Origin: Stieleria marina
GTDB lineage: Bacteria > Planctomycetota > Planctomycetia > Pirellulales > Pirellulaceae
Assembly (NCBI GenBank): GCA_007741555.1
Contig: CP036526.1
Coordinates: 4,278,001 to 4,342,000, forward strand
Reading direction: 5' to 3'
DNA: 64,000 bases
Of the stretch, positions 27,997-38,400 are shown piece after piece. The first letter of the stretch is position 1. Each line of letters opens with the position of its first letter. The notes beneath the pieces were generated by a model. The model saw nothing but the letters and a program-made list of their open reading frames with translations, did not search any database and was not told the DNA's origin. The position numbers and the translations under genes were made by a program.

Positions 27997-30192
27997 TCAG
28001 CTGGTGGGGGGTGTCGCTGTTGGCACACCATCGATCGGTGCTCCGGTTGTATCCGTTGCCGCCCCATCGACTGGCATGTCGTCTATCGGAGGTGCGTTTG
28101 CATCCAACGCGGCTTGTTCCGCCTGAGCCACTTTGCGGGCTTCGATTCGTTCGGACAACGTTTTGGGTTGCCAGACAATCTGATAGGTAAAGTCCTGTCG
28201 GGGGACTTCAAAGAACGCCGGCGCCGGTGCATCTTCGCCGTCGGCTGGTTCGCCCACCGGGGCGGCCATTCCTGGGATCGCCGTCGTGGGATCGTAATCC
28301 GGGTTGGGGATCTTAGTGATGTAGGGTTCGGTATCGTTTAGCAGCAGCGGAAAGGAAAGGCCCATTTCCTGAGGCGTCCACGTCAACATCTGTCCTTTGT
28401 TGCGTGGATCGGGCAACCGAATCGGGCTCTCTTTGAACGCCGTCGTCAGGTACTTGCGAATGTGGTTACTGCCTTCTTCGCCCATTCGCTCGGGGCTGTT
28501 GTAGTAGTGAAAGCCTTGCAGCTGGATCACCCATCCTTCACCCGTGGGCGGTTCAATTTCAACTCCCGCGTCGGCTTCGGGCATCGGCCGCTTGGTGACT
28601 TTGTGCCAGTCAATCATTTCCTCTTGGACACGCAGTACCACCTGATCGGTGTACCACTCAGCCAAGTCCGCGTAGTGTTTGGTTTCAAATTCGGTGATGT
28701 GAAAATCGATCCGATCGACCAACGGTTTTTCGGCCGGCGTCGGGACCTTGCCTTCGGGATATTCTTCGCGAGGAATCAAGCCGTTGACCGCGCGAATAAT
28801 CTCCAGCCACATCAAACGCTTCTCAGCATTTCCGGTGACTTCGTGGCCGACGGTATCCAGATAAACCAGCTGGCTACTCAGATCACCATCGGTACTGCGG
28901 TGGCCGCTGGCGTAGCTGTCCATCGTCGAAACGGCACTGGACGCTCCTTTCCACACATCGGGATGGCTGGTCGACCAAGCGCGCTGGGTCATGGTGTAGT
29001 GAGCCGACATGCCAAACATCAACGCCGTCAGCCCCATCAGCGCCCAAGGTTTCTTGGCGCGGATCATTCGCGTACGCAGAATTTCTGCGGGCACCAAACT
29101 GGCGTGAACCTGAGCTTGGCCCAATCCCTGCAGACACAATCCGTAGCAAACAGCAAACGTCGATGCGTTGTCGCGGAACGTCGGAATGCTCAATACATCG
29201 TCGCCGCCCAGCCGGTTGAATCGGTCCATCGTGTGGACCTCGAAACCCAAGTTTTTGCCCAAATAAGCCGCCAAACCGGGCATTTTCACGGTATTACCGG
29301 TCACGACCAAGTCTGCGATTTCGGCTTTGCGATCGATACTGCGAAAGAAACCAATCGAACGCTGGACTTCGGTCACCAAGTCATTGAACACCGGACGCAT
29401 GGTCTGGAAAATCAACTTGGGATCCACCGCTTCGCGAGCGTTCCGCTTGAGATGTTCGGCTTTGGCAAACGTCAGCTTCAAGTCCTTGGACAGCTGACGT
29501 GTAAAGTGGTTACCGCCGATCGGCATGCTTCGTTGCCAAATCCGGAAACCATTGGTCACGATCAGATCGCTGCTGTCAGTGCCGATCGAAAGCACGACGG
29601 TCGATGGCGGTGGATTGTCGGCGTCGAACGCTTCGTTTTCTAAGCGATCGTTCATGCGGTCGTATGCGACCATGTTGTACAGAGCCAACGGAGCCAACTG
29701 GACCACGTCGACTTCGACATTGGCGTCATCAAACGGAGCCAGTTGCCGGTAAGCTTGTTCGCGCTTCATCGCAAACAATCCGACTTCGCTTTCCAGCGCA
29801 TAGCCTTCTTCGACCATGCTGCCGGGCATCATCTGAAAATCCCAGACCACGTCGGCCAAATCAAATGGGATCTGCTGGCGAGCTTCGTAGCGAACAATGT
29901 CCGCGATCTTTTTGACTTCGACCGGAGGCGGTTTGAAGAACTTGGCCAGACCGCTTTGGCCGGGCACACTGATGCAGACTTTTTCGTTGAACGAATCGTT
30001 GCGTTCCAAAAGCTGCGCCATCGCGTCAGCAATCAGCTCCTCGGGCACCGCTTCGGGCTGACTCAGGATTTTTGGATACTCGATGAAGTCAAACGCGCTG
30101 GCGACTACTTCTCCGTCGACCAGAGAACACCGAAGTGCCTTGATCGCGGATTGTCCAATTTCGATTCCCCAAACGGGTGCGCTGCTTGCCAT
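27997..30192 (-). CDS. pilM: PilM-type actin-like ATPase with extra membrane-anchored domain
   Basis: About 731 residues from ATG 30192 (MASSAPVWGIEIGQSAIKA). Residues 1-360 are the PilM actin-like fold: WGIEIGQSAIKALR (phosphate 1), CISVPGQSGLAKFFKPPP, TVVLSIGTDSSDLIV (phosphate 2) and DLVVTGNTVKMPGLAAYL. PilM is a cytoplasmic scaffold of type IV pili that binds the PilN tail. Here a transmembrane helix follows (ALMGLTALMFGMSAHYTMT, about 382-400), with a further roughly 330 residues beyond, so the protein looks like PilM fused to a PilN/PilO-like partner. The two downstream genes each carry a PilN/O-like topology. Confidence 0.88.
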   Translation of the reverse strand: MASSAPVWGIEIGQSAIKALRCSLVDGEVVASAFDFIEYPKILSQPEAVPEELIADAMAQLLERNDSFNEKVCISVPGQSGLAKFFKPPPVEVKKIADIVRYEARQQIPFDLADVVWDFQMMPGSMVEEGYALESEVGLFAMKREQAYRQLAPFDDANVEVDVVQLAPLALYNMVAYDRMNDRLENEAFDADNPPPSTVVLSIGTDSSDLIVTNGFRIWQRSMPIGGNHFTRQLSKDLKLTFAKAEHLKRNAREAVDPKLIFQTMRPVFNDLVTEVQRSIGFFRSIDRKAEIADLVVTGNTVKMPGLAAYLGKNLGFEVHTMDRFNRLGGDDVLSIPTFRDNASTFAVCYGLCLQGLGQAQVHASLVPAEILRTRMIRAKKPWALMGLTALMFGMSAHYTMTQRAWSTSHPDVWKGASSAVSTMDSYASGHRSTDGDLSSQLVYLDTVGHEVTGNAEKRLMWLEIIRAVNGLIPREEYPEGKVPTPAEKPLVDRIDFHITEFETKHYADLAEWYTDQVVLRVQEEMIDWHKVTKRPMPEADAGVEIEPPTGEGWVIQLQGFHYYNSPERMGEEGSNHIRKYLTTAFKESPIRLPDPRNKGQMLTWTPQEMGLSFPLLLNDTEPYITKIPNPDYDPTTAIPGMAAPVGEPADGEDAPAPAFFEVPRQDFTYQIVWQPKTLSERIEARKVAQAEQAALDANAPPIDDMPVDGAATDTTGAPIDGVPTATPPTS

Positions 30193-30952
30193 AGCAAAAA
30201 TCTGTTGAGTGTAGAAAAGACGGCTTCGATAAGTCGGCGACAAACTGAGCGGCTGGCGCTGCAGTTCGTCGCAATCGGATTTGTCGCGTTGGTTTCCGCA
30301 GCAACGTCGTCTGGCAACTCGTACCCTGACGCTCGTCGGTGTACGATGTTGTTTTGGCGATCGTCGCTGCGATGTTGTTGCAAAATCCCCGGAAAATCCC
30401 GACCGAGAATCTGCTTCCTAGATTACTCGATATCCCCTCTGACTCCAAACAAATGGCTGCAATGCGGCAAATTGAAGTGGGATTCAGACGGATAAAAGGG
30501 CCAAGCGGACAAATCGATCAGAGGGATAAACCGGATTGTACAGCGTTTCAAAACTCGGATGTCTTGCGATCGTCGCTGGCCGTCGTCGAACAAGGGCAAA
30601 CAATTCACGCTCGGATTGCCTCCCGCCAGTGACGCCAGCACTTCGTCTGTGCCTGCCATGGTGGCCGACCCAGCGGGCGAACCTTTTGGATAAAAACACA
30701 ACCCATCGCCGCCGGATCCTGGATTGGATGGCATCACCGCCAACCGCTCCCTCCATGCGACAAAAACCAAACAAAAAGATAAGAACTTGATAAGACGAGG
30801 CGATCCGAATCGCCTGACGAATTGTACGAAATCGAGACCCATCGCGTCAAATTTTTTCTTGCCCGTTTCGCCGCTTCATCTGACCGTTTCGCTCTCACGA
30901 TCGCGTTCCTCCTCTCTGCCCTTCCTCTGTTCCGCTGCTGAACTTCTTCGCT
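30193..30952. other. Divergent intergenic region, no gene seen
   Basis: About 760 bases between pilM and a large rightward gene. Frames up to 139 codons exist on the minus strand but show no protein features. I identified no RNA or repeat. Both promoters must lie here. Confidence 0.45.
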
Positions 30953-33817
30953 ATGGCACCATTTGACGAGTCCAGTGTCCTCATTCCAGTCGCGACGCTG
31001 GAAGACTTCCCGGCCGACGCCAGCGACAGTGATGCTCGCAGTCTACTTGCGGGCTGGACCGTGCTCTGGCATCCGCAGTTGATCGCTGCGACCGAGCAAT
31101 TGCCGACTTGGTTTCGCGCCGATGCTCCGCCCGAACCCGATGGGCCTCGGATCGTCGTGGTCCCCGATTCCAGTTTTTTGCAGTTGCCCAGCGCGTTTGA
31201 GCAAAAGTGCAAGAACAACAAGGATTGCCAGTGGATCACCGGCAGCGACCGCGCCGCGATGCTGGCCCAGTTGGGCTTGCCGACCGAAATGCCGACGTTG
31301 CAAACCGATCATCGTACGATCGGCGTGGACGACTTTTTTGCCGCTGCCTACGCTTCGCTGCAGATCCAGATCATGACGCGGCGATTGCGTTACACCAGCA
31401 ATCTGGACGAAATCTATCTGCAAAAAGAAGTCGTCAAAGCCGCTCAAGCGTTTATCGCCGGCAACGCGTCGGAAGCCGCCACGGCGTTTCACAATGTGTT
31501 TGACTGCCTGTCGGAAGAACGCGATCACTACTTTTCGTCCGATCCGCATCTTATCGATTTGACGCTCCTGACTCCGGCGACTTTGGAAAACCTAGTTCAA
31601 AGCGACGCACTGAGCGCGGAACTAAGCCGGGATCCACAACAGGCAGATCTGTCGTGTTTGCCAACGCCAGGAAACGTGTTGATCGACGTGCCGGTCGCGC
31701 AGGCCATTCAGAATGACAGCGAAGGACGGTTTGCTGATTTTGCCACGTTGGTCCGCGAAGGCCACGTCGGTTGGATCGGCGGTTCGCCGGACGACGGCGT
31801 ATGTTTTGACGCAATGTCGTTTGATGATGCCGCGGCGGCGGTGCAAGCCAGTCACGATTTTATGCAACGCGTGATCGGTAAATCGCCCACAGTCTATGGA
31901 CGGTTTACGGGATCGACGCCGGCGGACATGACGCCGACGCTGGTTCGACTGGGATACGAAGGCATTGTTCCGATTGATTTTGCACGCGGATCGGGATTCG
32001 GCGAAGAAGCCAAGGTGCTGCAACAATCCGGCGGCGTCGAAATCGAATCGCTCACTGCCAAACCCATCGATGCATCGTCGGACAGCGGTTTTTTGAACAT
32101 CGGTGCCCGGTTGGGCGAAGCGATCGATAGCGGCGAAATCGCCACCGGCCTGTTCGCTCATTGGCCAGGCCAAAGCTGCGATAGTTTTCGCGACTTGCGC
32201 CGAGTCGCGTCGTGGTGCGTTGCGTTGGGACGGTTCTGGAAACTACAGGACTACTTTACCGAAGGCGAACATCCGTATCACCACGCGACAGCTCGTTCGG
32301 TTTCGTCCGACGCACACGAATTGCTGACCCAGCGAGTCGCCGATGGATCCGACGACCCGATCTCCCAAACGGCGGCCAGCACCCGGCATTCGGTCGCGTC
32401 CGAAAGCGGCGGTTTGCTGATCGGTATGCGATCGTTGATCCAAGGCGAACCGTGCGATCCAGTCGAACGCCGCGACGCGCATGCGAACGACTTGGCCGGT
32501 CAAGTCGCGATCGCTTCGGGAGCTAAACTTGCCGGCTCCGGCTCGGACGCTCGCATGATCATCAACCCGCTCTCGGTCAGCCAACGCGTGGCGGTCACGC
32601 TGGCCAAGTCCGTGGACGAATCGCCCGAACATATCTTTGCCGTCGATTCGGAATCCGGAAAATCTCACGTATCGGTCGATGTTGTCGCCGGTGGTTTTAC
32701 CGTCGTGCAGGGATCCGCTTCCACTGCTTCAAAGCAACCGTTTTTCAAACGATGGATGGCTCCCAAAGGAATCGCGGACGGCGAAATTCTGCGCAACGAG
32801 TTTATGGAAGTCGCGATCAGCTCCGAAACGGGCGGGATCGCGGGCGTCTACAGCGGCGGGACGCGTGGCAATCGTTTCTCCATGCGGTTGGTTTGGACCG
32901 ACGCGTTGTCCAAAGCCGCCCAAGACGGATCGACGATGAAATGCAACCGCGTCTCTGTCGCTCATTCGTCGCCATCGGTTGGCCGCATCAACGCCACCGG
33001 CATCGTGCTCGATCGCGATTCCAACGAAGTCGCCACGTTTGATCTCAATTACGAACTCCGCCGCGGCAGTCGATTTGTCCACGTCAGCGGAAACGTCACC
33101 CCCAAAGGCGAACTGACCGACGCGCCTTGGGATAGTTATTTGGCGGCCCGCGTTGCGGTGGCGTCCGAATCTGCCATCGGTCGCGTGATTGTACGCGACA
33201 AACTGCACCGAGCACGCGGCCGACGTTTGGTCGCTCCGCTGGGCGTGGTGCTGGACGAATCGGAACGCCAAACTTTGATCGCCAGCCACGGAAATGCTTT
33301 TCATCGGCGGATCGGTGATCGGTTTGTCGATACGTTACTGAGTGTCAAAGGCGAAACCGCCCACGACATCCGATTGTCGTACGGATTCGATTGCCCCAAC
33401 CCCGTCGGACATGCCAAAGCCCTGATCAGTCCGCCCACGGTCGTCGACATCGCTGCCAATGCACAGCTGCCACCGCGCGGCTGGATCACACACGTCACTC
33501 CGAGTTCGGCAATGATCAGCGAAATGCAAGTGCACCGGCGCGACGACGGACGACTTGCAGCGACGGTTCGCATCATCCAAACGCGCAGTCAATCGGCGAC
33601 CGGCACGGTGCGATTTTGCCGCGACGTCGCTTTCGCCAACAAACTGACCACCGGCGACACGGACGAAATCAATCAGAAAATCCCGCTAGAGAACGCTTCC
33701 CCGGACGACGACGCCAACGATGTTGTCGCAAGAGGCCTAAAATGCAAAGGTGACGCGGTCACGGTTCCGATCGCCAGCCACCAAGTGATCGATTTGCTGG
33801 TCGTGTTTGCAAAATAG
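30953..33817 (+). CDS. Large hypothetical protein, possibly glycoside hydrolase-like
   Basis: 954 residues from ATG 30953, with no signal peptide. The middle has a barrel-like pattern reminiscent of GH38/GH57 and deacetylase folds (VGWIGGSPDD, VYGRFTGSTPADMTPTLVRL, GLFAHWPGQSCDSF). The C-terminal 350 residues are beta-rich (FMEVAISSETGGIAGVYSGG, NRFSMRLVWTD, RGSRFVHVSGNV), like the alpha-mannosidase C-terminal sandwich. These similarities are pattern-level only; no catalytic residues can be assigned. It stands alone upstream of a kinase gene, 90 bases away. A structural comparison would decide. Confidence 0.65.
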   Translation: MAPFDESSVLIPVATLEDFPADASDSDARSLLAGWTVLWHPQLIAATEQLPTWFRADAPPEPDGPRIVVVPDSSFLQLPSAFEQKCKNNKDCQWITGSDRAAMLAQLGLPTEMPTLQTDHRTIGVDDFFAAAYASLQIQIMTRRLRYTSNLDEIYLQKEVVKAAQAFIAGNASEAATAFHNVFDCLSEERDHYFSSDPHLIDLTLLTPATLENLVQSDALSAELSRDPQQADLSCLPTPGNVLIDVPVAQAIQNDSEGRFADFATLVREGHVGWIGGSPDDGVCFDAMSFDDAAAAVQASHDFMQRVIGKSPTVYGRFTGSTPADMTPTLVRLGYEGIVPIDFARGSGFGEEAKVLQQSGGVEIESLTAKPIDASSDSGFLNIGARLGEAIDSGEIATGLFAHWPGQSCDSFRDLRRVASWCVALGRFWKLQDYFTEGEHPYHHATARSVSSDAHELLTQRVADGSDDPISQTAASTRHSVASESGGLLIGMRSLIQGEPCDPVERRDAHANDLAGQVAIASGAKLAGSGSDARMIINPLSVSQRVAVTLAKSVDESPEHIFAVDSESGKSHVSVDVVAGGFTVVQGSASTASKQPFFKRWMAPKGIADGEILRNEFMEVAISSETGGIAGVYSGGTRGNRFSMRLVWTDALSKAAQDGSTMKCNRVSVAHSSPSVGRINATGIVLDRDSNEVATFDLNYELRRGSRFVHVSGNVTPKGELTDAPWDSYLAARVAVASESAIGRVIVRDKLHRARGRRLVAPLGVVLDESERQTLIASHGNAFHRRIGDRFVDTLLSVKGETAHDIRLSYGFDCPNPVGHAKALISPPTVVDIAANAQLPPRGWITHVTPSSAMISEMQVHRRDDGRLAATVRIIQTRSQSATGTVRFCRDVAFANKLTTGDTDEINQKIPLENASPDDDANDVVARGLKCKGDAVTVPIASHQVIDLLVVFAK

Positions 33818-33907
33818 ACGCCCCGAATAGACACTCGGCCGCGTTGACGTCACAGCTTGCCGAAACATTCAAGCCTTCGGGCTCATATCACCTCTGCTTT
33901 TCTTTTT

Positions 33908-35221
33908 ATGAATCAGTCCGAGCCGAAACCGAAACTGACGTTCTGCGAAGCCGCGGTCGTCAGCAAACTGGTCAAGCCTCGGCAGCTGAAAAAGGTCATG
34001 GAGCTGACCAAAACGGATGACGAATCGATCATCGCGGCGACGTTGGTCAAAAGCGGCGTCATTACTCAGTATCAATCGCAGCAGCTCGAAGCCGGCCGCA
34101 CCAAATTAAAACTCGGGCCTTACCTGGTCACCGACTGGATCGGCCAAGGAGGCATGGGCCGTGTCTACAAAGCCGTGCACGATGTGATGGGACGCGTTTG
34201 CGCCGTCAAAGTGCTGCCGCTGGAGAAAATGACGGACGAATCGCGCGACGCGTTTATCCAAGAGATTCGTGTCCAAGCTTCGCTGGATTCACCTTACGTC
34301 GTTCGTGCCTACGACGCCGGACAAGACGGCAGCATTCATTATTTGGTCACCGAATTTGTCCCGGGCATCGACCTGCGGCGACTGGTTCGCAACAACGGCG
34401 TGCTGTCGATGAACCATGCCGCTTCGATCGTTTCGCAAGCCGCACTGGGTTTGCAGTACGCACATGAAATGGGGTTAATCCACCGCGATGTCAAACCCGG
34501 CAACATTCTGGTTACGCCAGACGGACACGCCAAAGTGTCCGACATCGGTTTGGCCGCGTACAGCATGGGGCTAAGCGGTGACGTTCGCGCGGGAAAAATC
34601 GTCGGCACGGCGGATTATCTTTCGCCCGAACAGATTCGCCATCCGATGGAACTGAGTCCCGCCAGCGACATCTATTCTCTCGGCTGCACGCTGTACTACT
34701 GCGTCACGGGCAAAGTCCCGTTTCCCGGCGGTGATTCCAAATCCAAGTGCAAACGCCACTGCGAACAAACTCCCTGGCACCCGCGGCGATTCAACCCCGA
34801 TCTGAGCGAAGACTTTGTCGACGTGATCGCCGACATGATGGAAAAAGATCCCGCTCGTCGGACTTCATCGGCTCAAGAAGTCGCCGAGCGTCTGGAGCCT
34901 TGGACCGACAGTGCGATCGAAGCGATCAATCGTCCGATCGACCGCCAAAGCTGGATGCCGCCACCGCCGCCCAACGAACCCGTCGCGTTGGAACCACCCA
35001 GAAACGAAAACACGGATTCGGACCCCGCTACGTCAGGCGGTTTCAGTGTGCCAGGACATTCGGGAGTCGCCCCCAGCATTCCCGTCGCGAAAGACGTCGA
35101 AATCGCAAAGACCAATCGCCCCAGCCACGCACTGCCGATCGCCATCGCACTTGCCATCGCTGTTCCCATCAGCGTCCTGATCGGCGCCATCATCGGGTTT
35201 GTCGTTCGCGGCTATGGGTAA
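33908..35221 (+). CDS. Membrane Ser/Thr protein kinase with DIG in place of DFG
   Basis: 437 residues from ATG 33908 (MNQSEPKPKLTFCEA). The N-terminal 75 residues (VSKLVKPRQLKKVMELTK, VKSGVITQYQSQQLEAG) are the helical extension common before planctomycete kinases. The Hanks kinase domain runs about 72-335: IGQGGMGRVYKA, catalytic Lys101 in CAVKVLP, Glu119, HRDVKPGN (Asp194), and TADYLSPEQ. The metal-binding motif reads DIG (212-214) rather than DFG, which is unusual. A Pro-rich linker leads to a C-terminal transmembrane helix (about 409-432), so the kinase faces the cytoplasm. Its targets are unknown. A large CRTAC1-type lipoprotein gene follows. Confidence 0.92.
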   Translation: MNQSEPKPKLTFCEAAVVSKLVKPRQLKKVMELTKTDDESIIAATLVKSGVITQYQSQQLEAGRTKLKLGPYLVTDWIGQGGMGRVYKAVHDVMGRVCAVKVLPLEKMTDESRDAFIQEIRVQASLDSPYVVRAYDAGQDGSIHYLVTEFVPGIDLRRLVRNNGVLSMNHAASIVSQAALGLQYAHEMGLIHRDVKPGNILVTPDGHAKVSDIGLAAYSMGLSGDVRAGKIVGTADYLSPEQIRHPMELSPASDIYSLGCTLYYCVTGKVPFPGGDSKSKCKRHCEQTPWHPRRFNPDLSEDFVDVIADMMEKDPARRTSSAQEVAERLEPWTDSAIEAINRPIDRQSWMPPPPPNEPVALEPPRNENTDSDPATSGGFSVPGHSGVAPSIPVAKDVEIAKTNRPSHALPIAIALAIAVPISVLIGAIIGFVVRGYG

Positions 35222-35334
35222 ACACGAATCGTCTTCCCACGGTCAGAATGCAGTGTCCAAACTGCAGTATCCAAAGTGCACTGCCGCCTTATTCACTGCC
35301 GACTTGCTCACCCACCCGCCTTTCAATTCCGCCC

Positions 35335-35406
35335 CTCAAGCCGCCCCTCGTAGCACTACCTCAAAGCAGCCCCTCAAAGCAGCCCCTCAAAGCAGCCCTT
35401 TGTAGC
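35335..35406 (+). repeat. Short tandem repeat, ctcaaagcagcc
   Basis: Three near-perfect copies of a 12-base unit (ctcaaagcagcc) preceded by degenerate forms, in the 190-base gap between the kinase and the CRTAC1 gene. It is non-coding on either strand as far as I can see. Confidence 0.8.
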
Positions 35407-35411
35407 GGAAC

Positions 35412-38400
35412 ATGATGGCCAGAACCCACCTCTCCTGTCTGATCCTCGTCGCCACGCTCACTTGCGTTGCGATCGGCTGTCGCGATTCGGGAATATCCGC
35501 AGTCAAGGAACCCGCCGACCCACGATCCGAAGACACCACGCCGGTCGCTGAAACACCGCGAATCGCAATGCGCCGCGCGATGGACGCCCAGGATTGGAAA
35601 CGGGCCGATCAGTTCGTTAAAGCCGCTTTGATCACCACCCCCAGCGATCCGGATCTACTGACTGACGCCGCAAAAATCGCTGCCATGAGCGACCGCAAAC
35701 GCGAAGCCGCCGGGTTGATGGTCCAAGCCGCTCAGCAGGCCGGCTTTCTCCCGTCGACTCGAGTCGACCATGCTGTCCAAGCTCTGATCGACGTGGGTCA
35801 ACTGTACGACGCGATCGATTTGATCGAAGCATCGTTGGCGGTTCATCCCGACAACACCGCGCACCGCAAAATGCTGATCGGGTTTCTCGGCGAAGCTCAA
35901 CGCACAGAATTGATTCCGCCGCACTTGAAAACCCTGATCCAACAACGCGGTTTTGACTTGCAGTTGCTGTTGGCGTTTACGGAAAATTCGTCGCGACGGT
36001 TTTCCAAAAAGACCGCTGACTTTCTGATGCAGCGAAACCCCGACGACCACCGCGTTCGGCTCGGCAACGCCCAAGAACAGTACGACCGCCGCGATGCCAC
36101 CGCGTGCGCAGAAACTTTACGCGAAATCCTAAAACATCATCCCGATTTTGCCCCCGCACACGCGCTGCTGGGACAGGCAATAGTCCTGCAAGATCAGCTC
36201 CATGACATTCCCGCTTGGCTGGCCACGGCAACCGCCAACGCAGCGCCGATGGTCTACCAGTACCCGCACTACTGGCTGACGCTGGGTGACTGGTCGGCGG
36301 CAAACGAAGACTATCGGCAGGCCGCGCGCGCTTACTGGGAAGCCGGCCGGAGAGACCCCAACGACAGCATCGCGTGGACCCGATTGGCCAAGGCTTTGCG
36401 TAGTTTGCAGAAACGCAGTGCATCGAAAAAAGCTGACGATTCATCGCAGTCCGTTGCCCCGCAGTCCGTTTCCCCGGCGTCACTGGGCGCCATCGATCAA
36501 CGCATCACCCGCCTGCTGCGACTGCGTGAACTGTACGACCACTTTTCTTGGGAAGGACGCGACAGCCAATCCATTGCGGTCGATGTTGCCGAGATCCTGT
36601 TTGACCTGGGGCGGACGTGGGAAGCCGAAGCGTGGACGGCGGTCGCGACGACGATGACGAAAAGTCCCAGCACCAAACTGGCTCCGTTGCGAACGGCGAT
36701 CGTGGCCCAATTGGGGCAGGATCCCGAGTGGATTTCGACGATCAACCAACCCGCGCTGCGGCTGGATCTGTCGGATTGGCCCGAACCGACGGTGCTGGCA
36801 AACAGCCCGCGACTGCCTGCCCGGCCAAAAATCATTCCAACGATTACTACCCACGATCACCTGCGACTAGTCGACGAAACGCAGCGTTGGAACCTGGCTG
36901 GCTTGGGAGCCAAGAGCATTCCAGGCGACGCGACCCTGGCGCCGCTGATCCGCACCCTGGGTGTCGGAGGCGGAACGATCGACTACGACTTGGATGGCTG
37001 GCCCGACGCTGTGATCATGGGCGCCGGCGGCACGCTGATGCAATCGGATTCGGCGCCCAACGAATTGATGCGAAACCTGGGACAACAGTTTGCCAACGTC
37101 ACGACGCCTGCCGGTGTGGTCGACCGAGGATTTGGACAAGGAGTCGCGGTCGGTGATTTCAACGAAGACGGATTTCCGGATTTGTTTTTCGCCAATTTGG
37201 GCAAGAACCGCCTGCTTCGAAACAACGGCGATGGCAGCTTTACCGATTGCGCCGATCTGCTGCACGACAACGACTGGAAACAGTGGAGTACCTGCGCGGC
37301 GTTCTTTGATCTCAATCGCGACGGCATCGCGGATTTGCTGACGACCAACTATTGCGAAACCGCCGCGAACATGGACGAAGCCTGCCCCGATCCCAGCGGC
37401 AAACCCGGCCCCTGCCATCCGCTTAAATTCGCTGCCCACGGCGACCAGTTTTTTGTCGGGGCAGGCGACGGTCGTCTGGACGATGTGTCAGTTCAATGGA
37501 TCACCGATGTCCTGCCAGGCCGGGGACTGGGCATTGTCGCCGGAGCGTTGGCGGCCAGCGAAGATGCCACCTCATCGATGGGTGTTTTCATCGCCAACGA
37601 CATGTCCGCCAATCACTACTACCAGCACCTCGAACGCGACCAACGCGCGCCGCTTCCAAACGTGAATGCCGATGCATCGTCGGGGATTCTGCCAGAATCC
37701 GGTGTCTTGCAAGAAAGCGCCACCGCACGCGGTTTGGCCGTCGACGGACGCACGCTTTCGCAAGCCTCGATGGGGATTGCCAGCAGCGACTTTGATGGCG
37801 ATGGGGACCTGGATTTTTACGTCACCGGTTTTGGGTTGGAATACAACATTCTGTACGACCAAGTTTCGCCCGGCGTTTGGCAAGACATCACCGGCAAGCT
37901 GGATTTGGTGCAACCGACCCTGCCGATGGTCGGGTTCGGAACCGAAGCGATCGACTTTGATTTGGACGGCATCGACGAACTTATCGTCACCAACGGACAC
38001 ATCGGAGACTTCAAAAAACCTGACATGCCCTACGAACAGCCGCTGCAGATCTTTCGTCGCGGCAAGGCGGGAAAATTCCAGTGGGTCGACGACGCCAGTT
38101 GGGGCGACTACTTCGACAGCAACCACGTCGGCCGCGCCCTGTGGACCATCGATGCCAATCGCGACGGACGCCCCGATTCGATGATCACTCACACTTACGA
38201 ACAAGCACGCCTGCTGATCAACCGCACCGATTCGCCCCATCACCGCATTGCGTTTCGACTGGTCGGCACCAGCGACAGTCGCGACGCCGCCGGCGCGATC
38301 ATCCGATTCCAGTGTGACGGACGCGCACGGACTCTTTGGGCAATCGCTTCGGGCGGCTATCTGTGCACCAATGAATCAATCCTTCGCGCAGGAACGGGAC

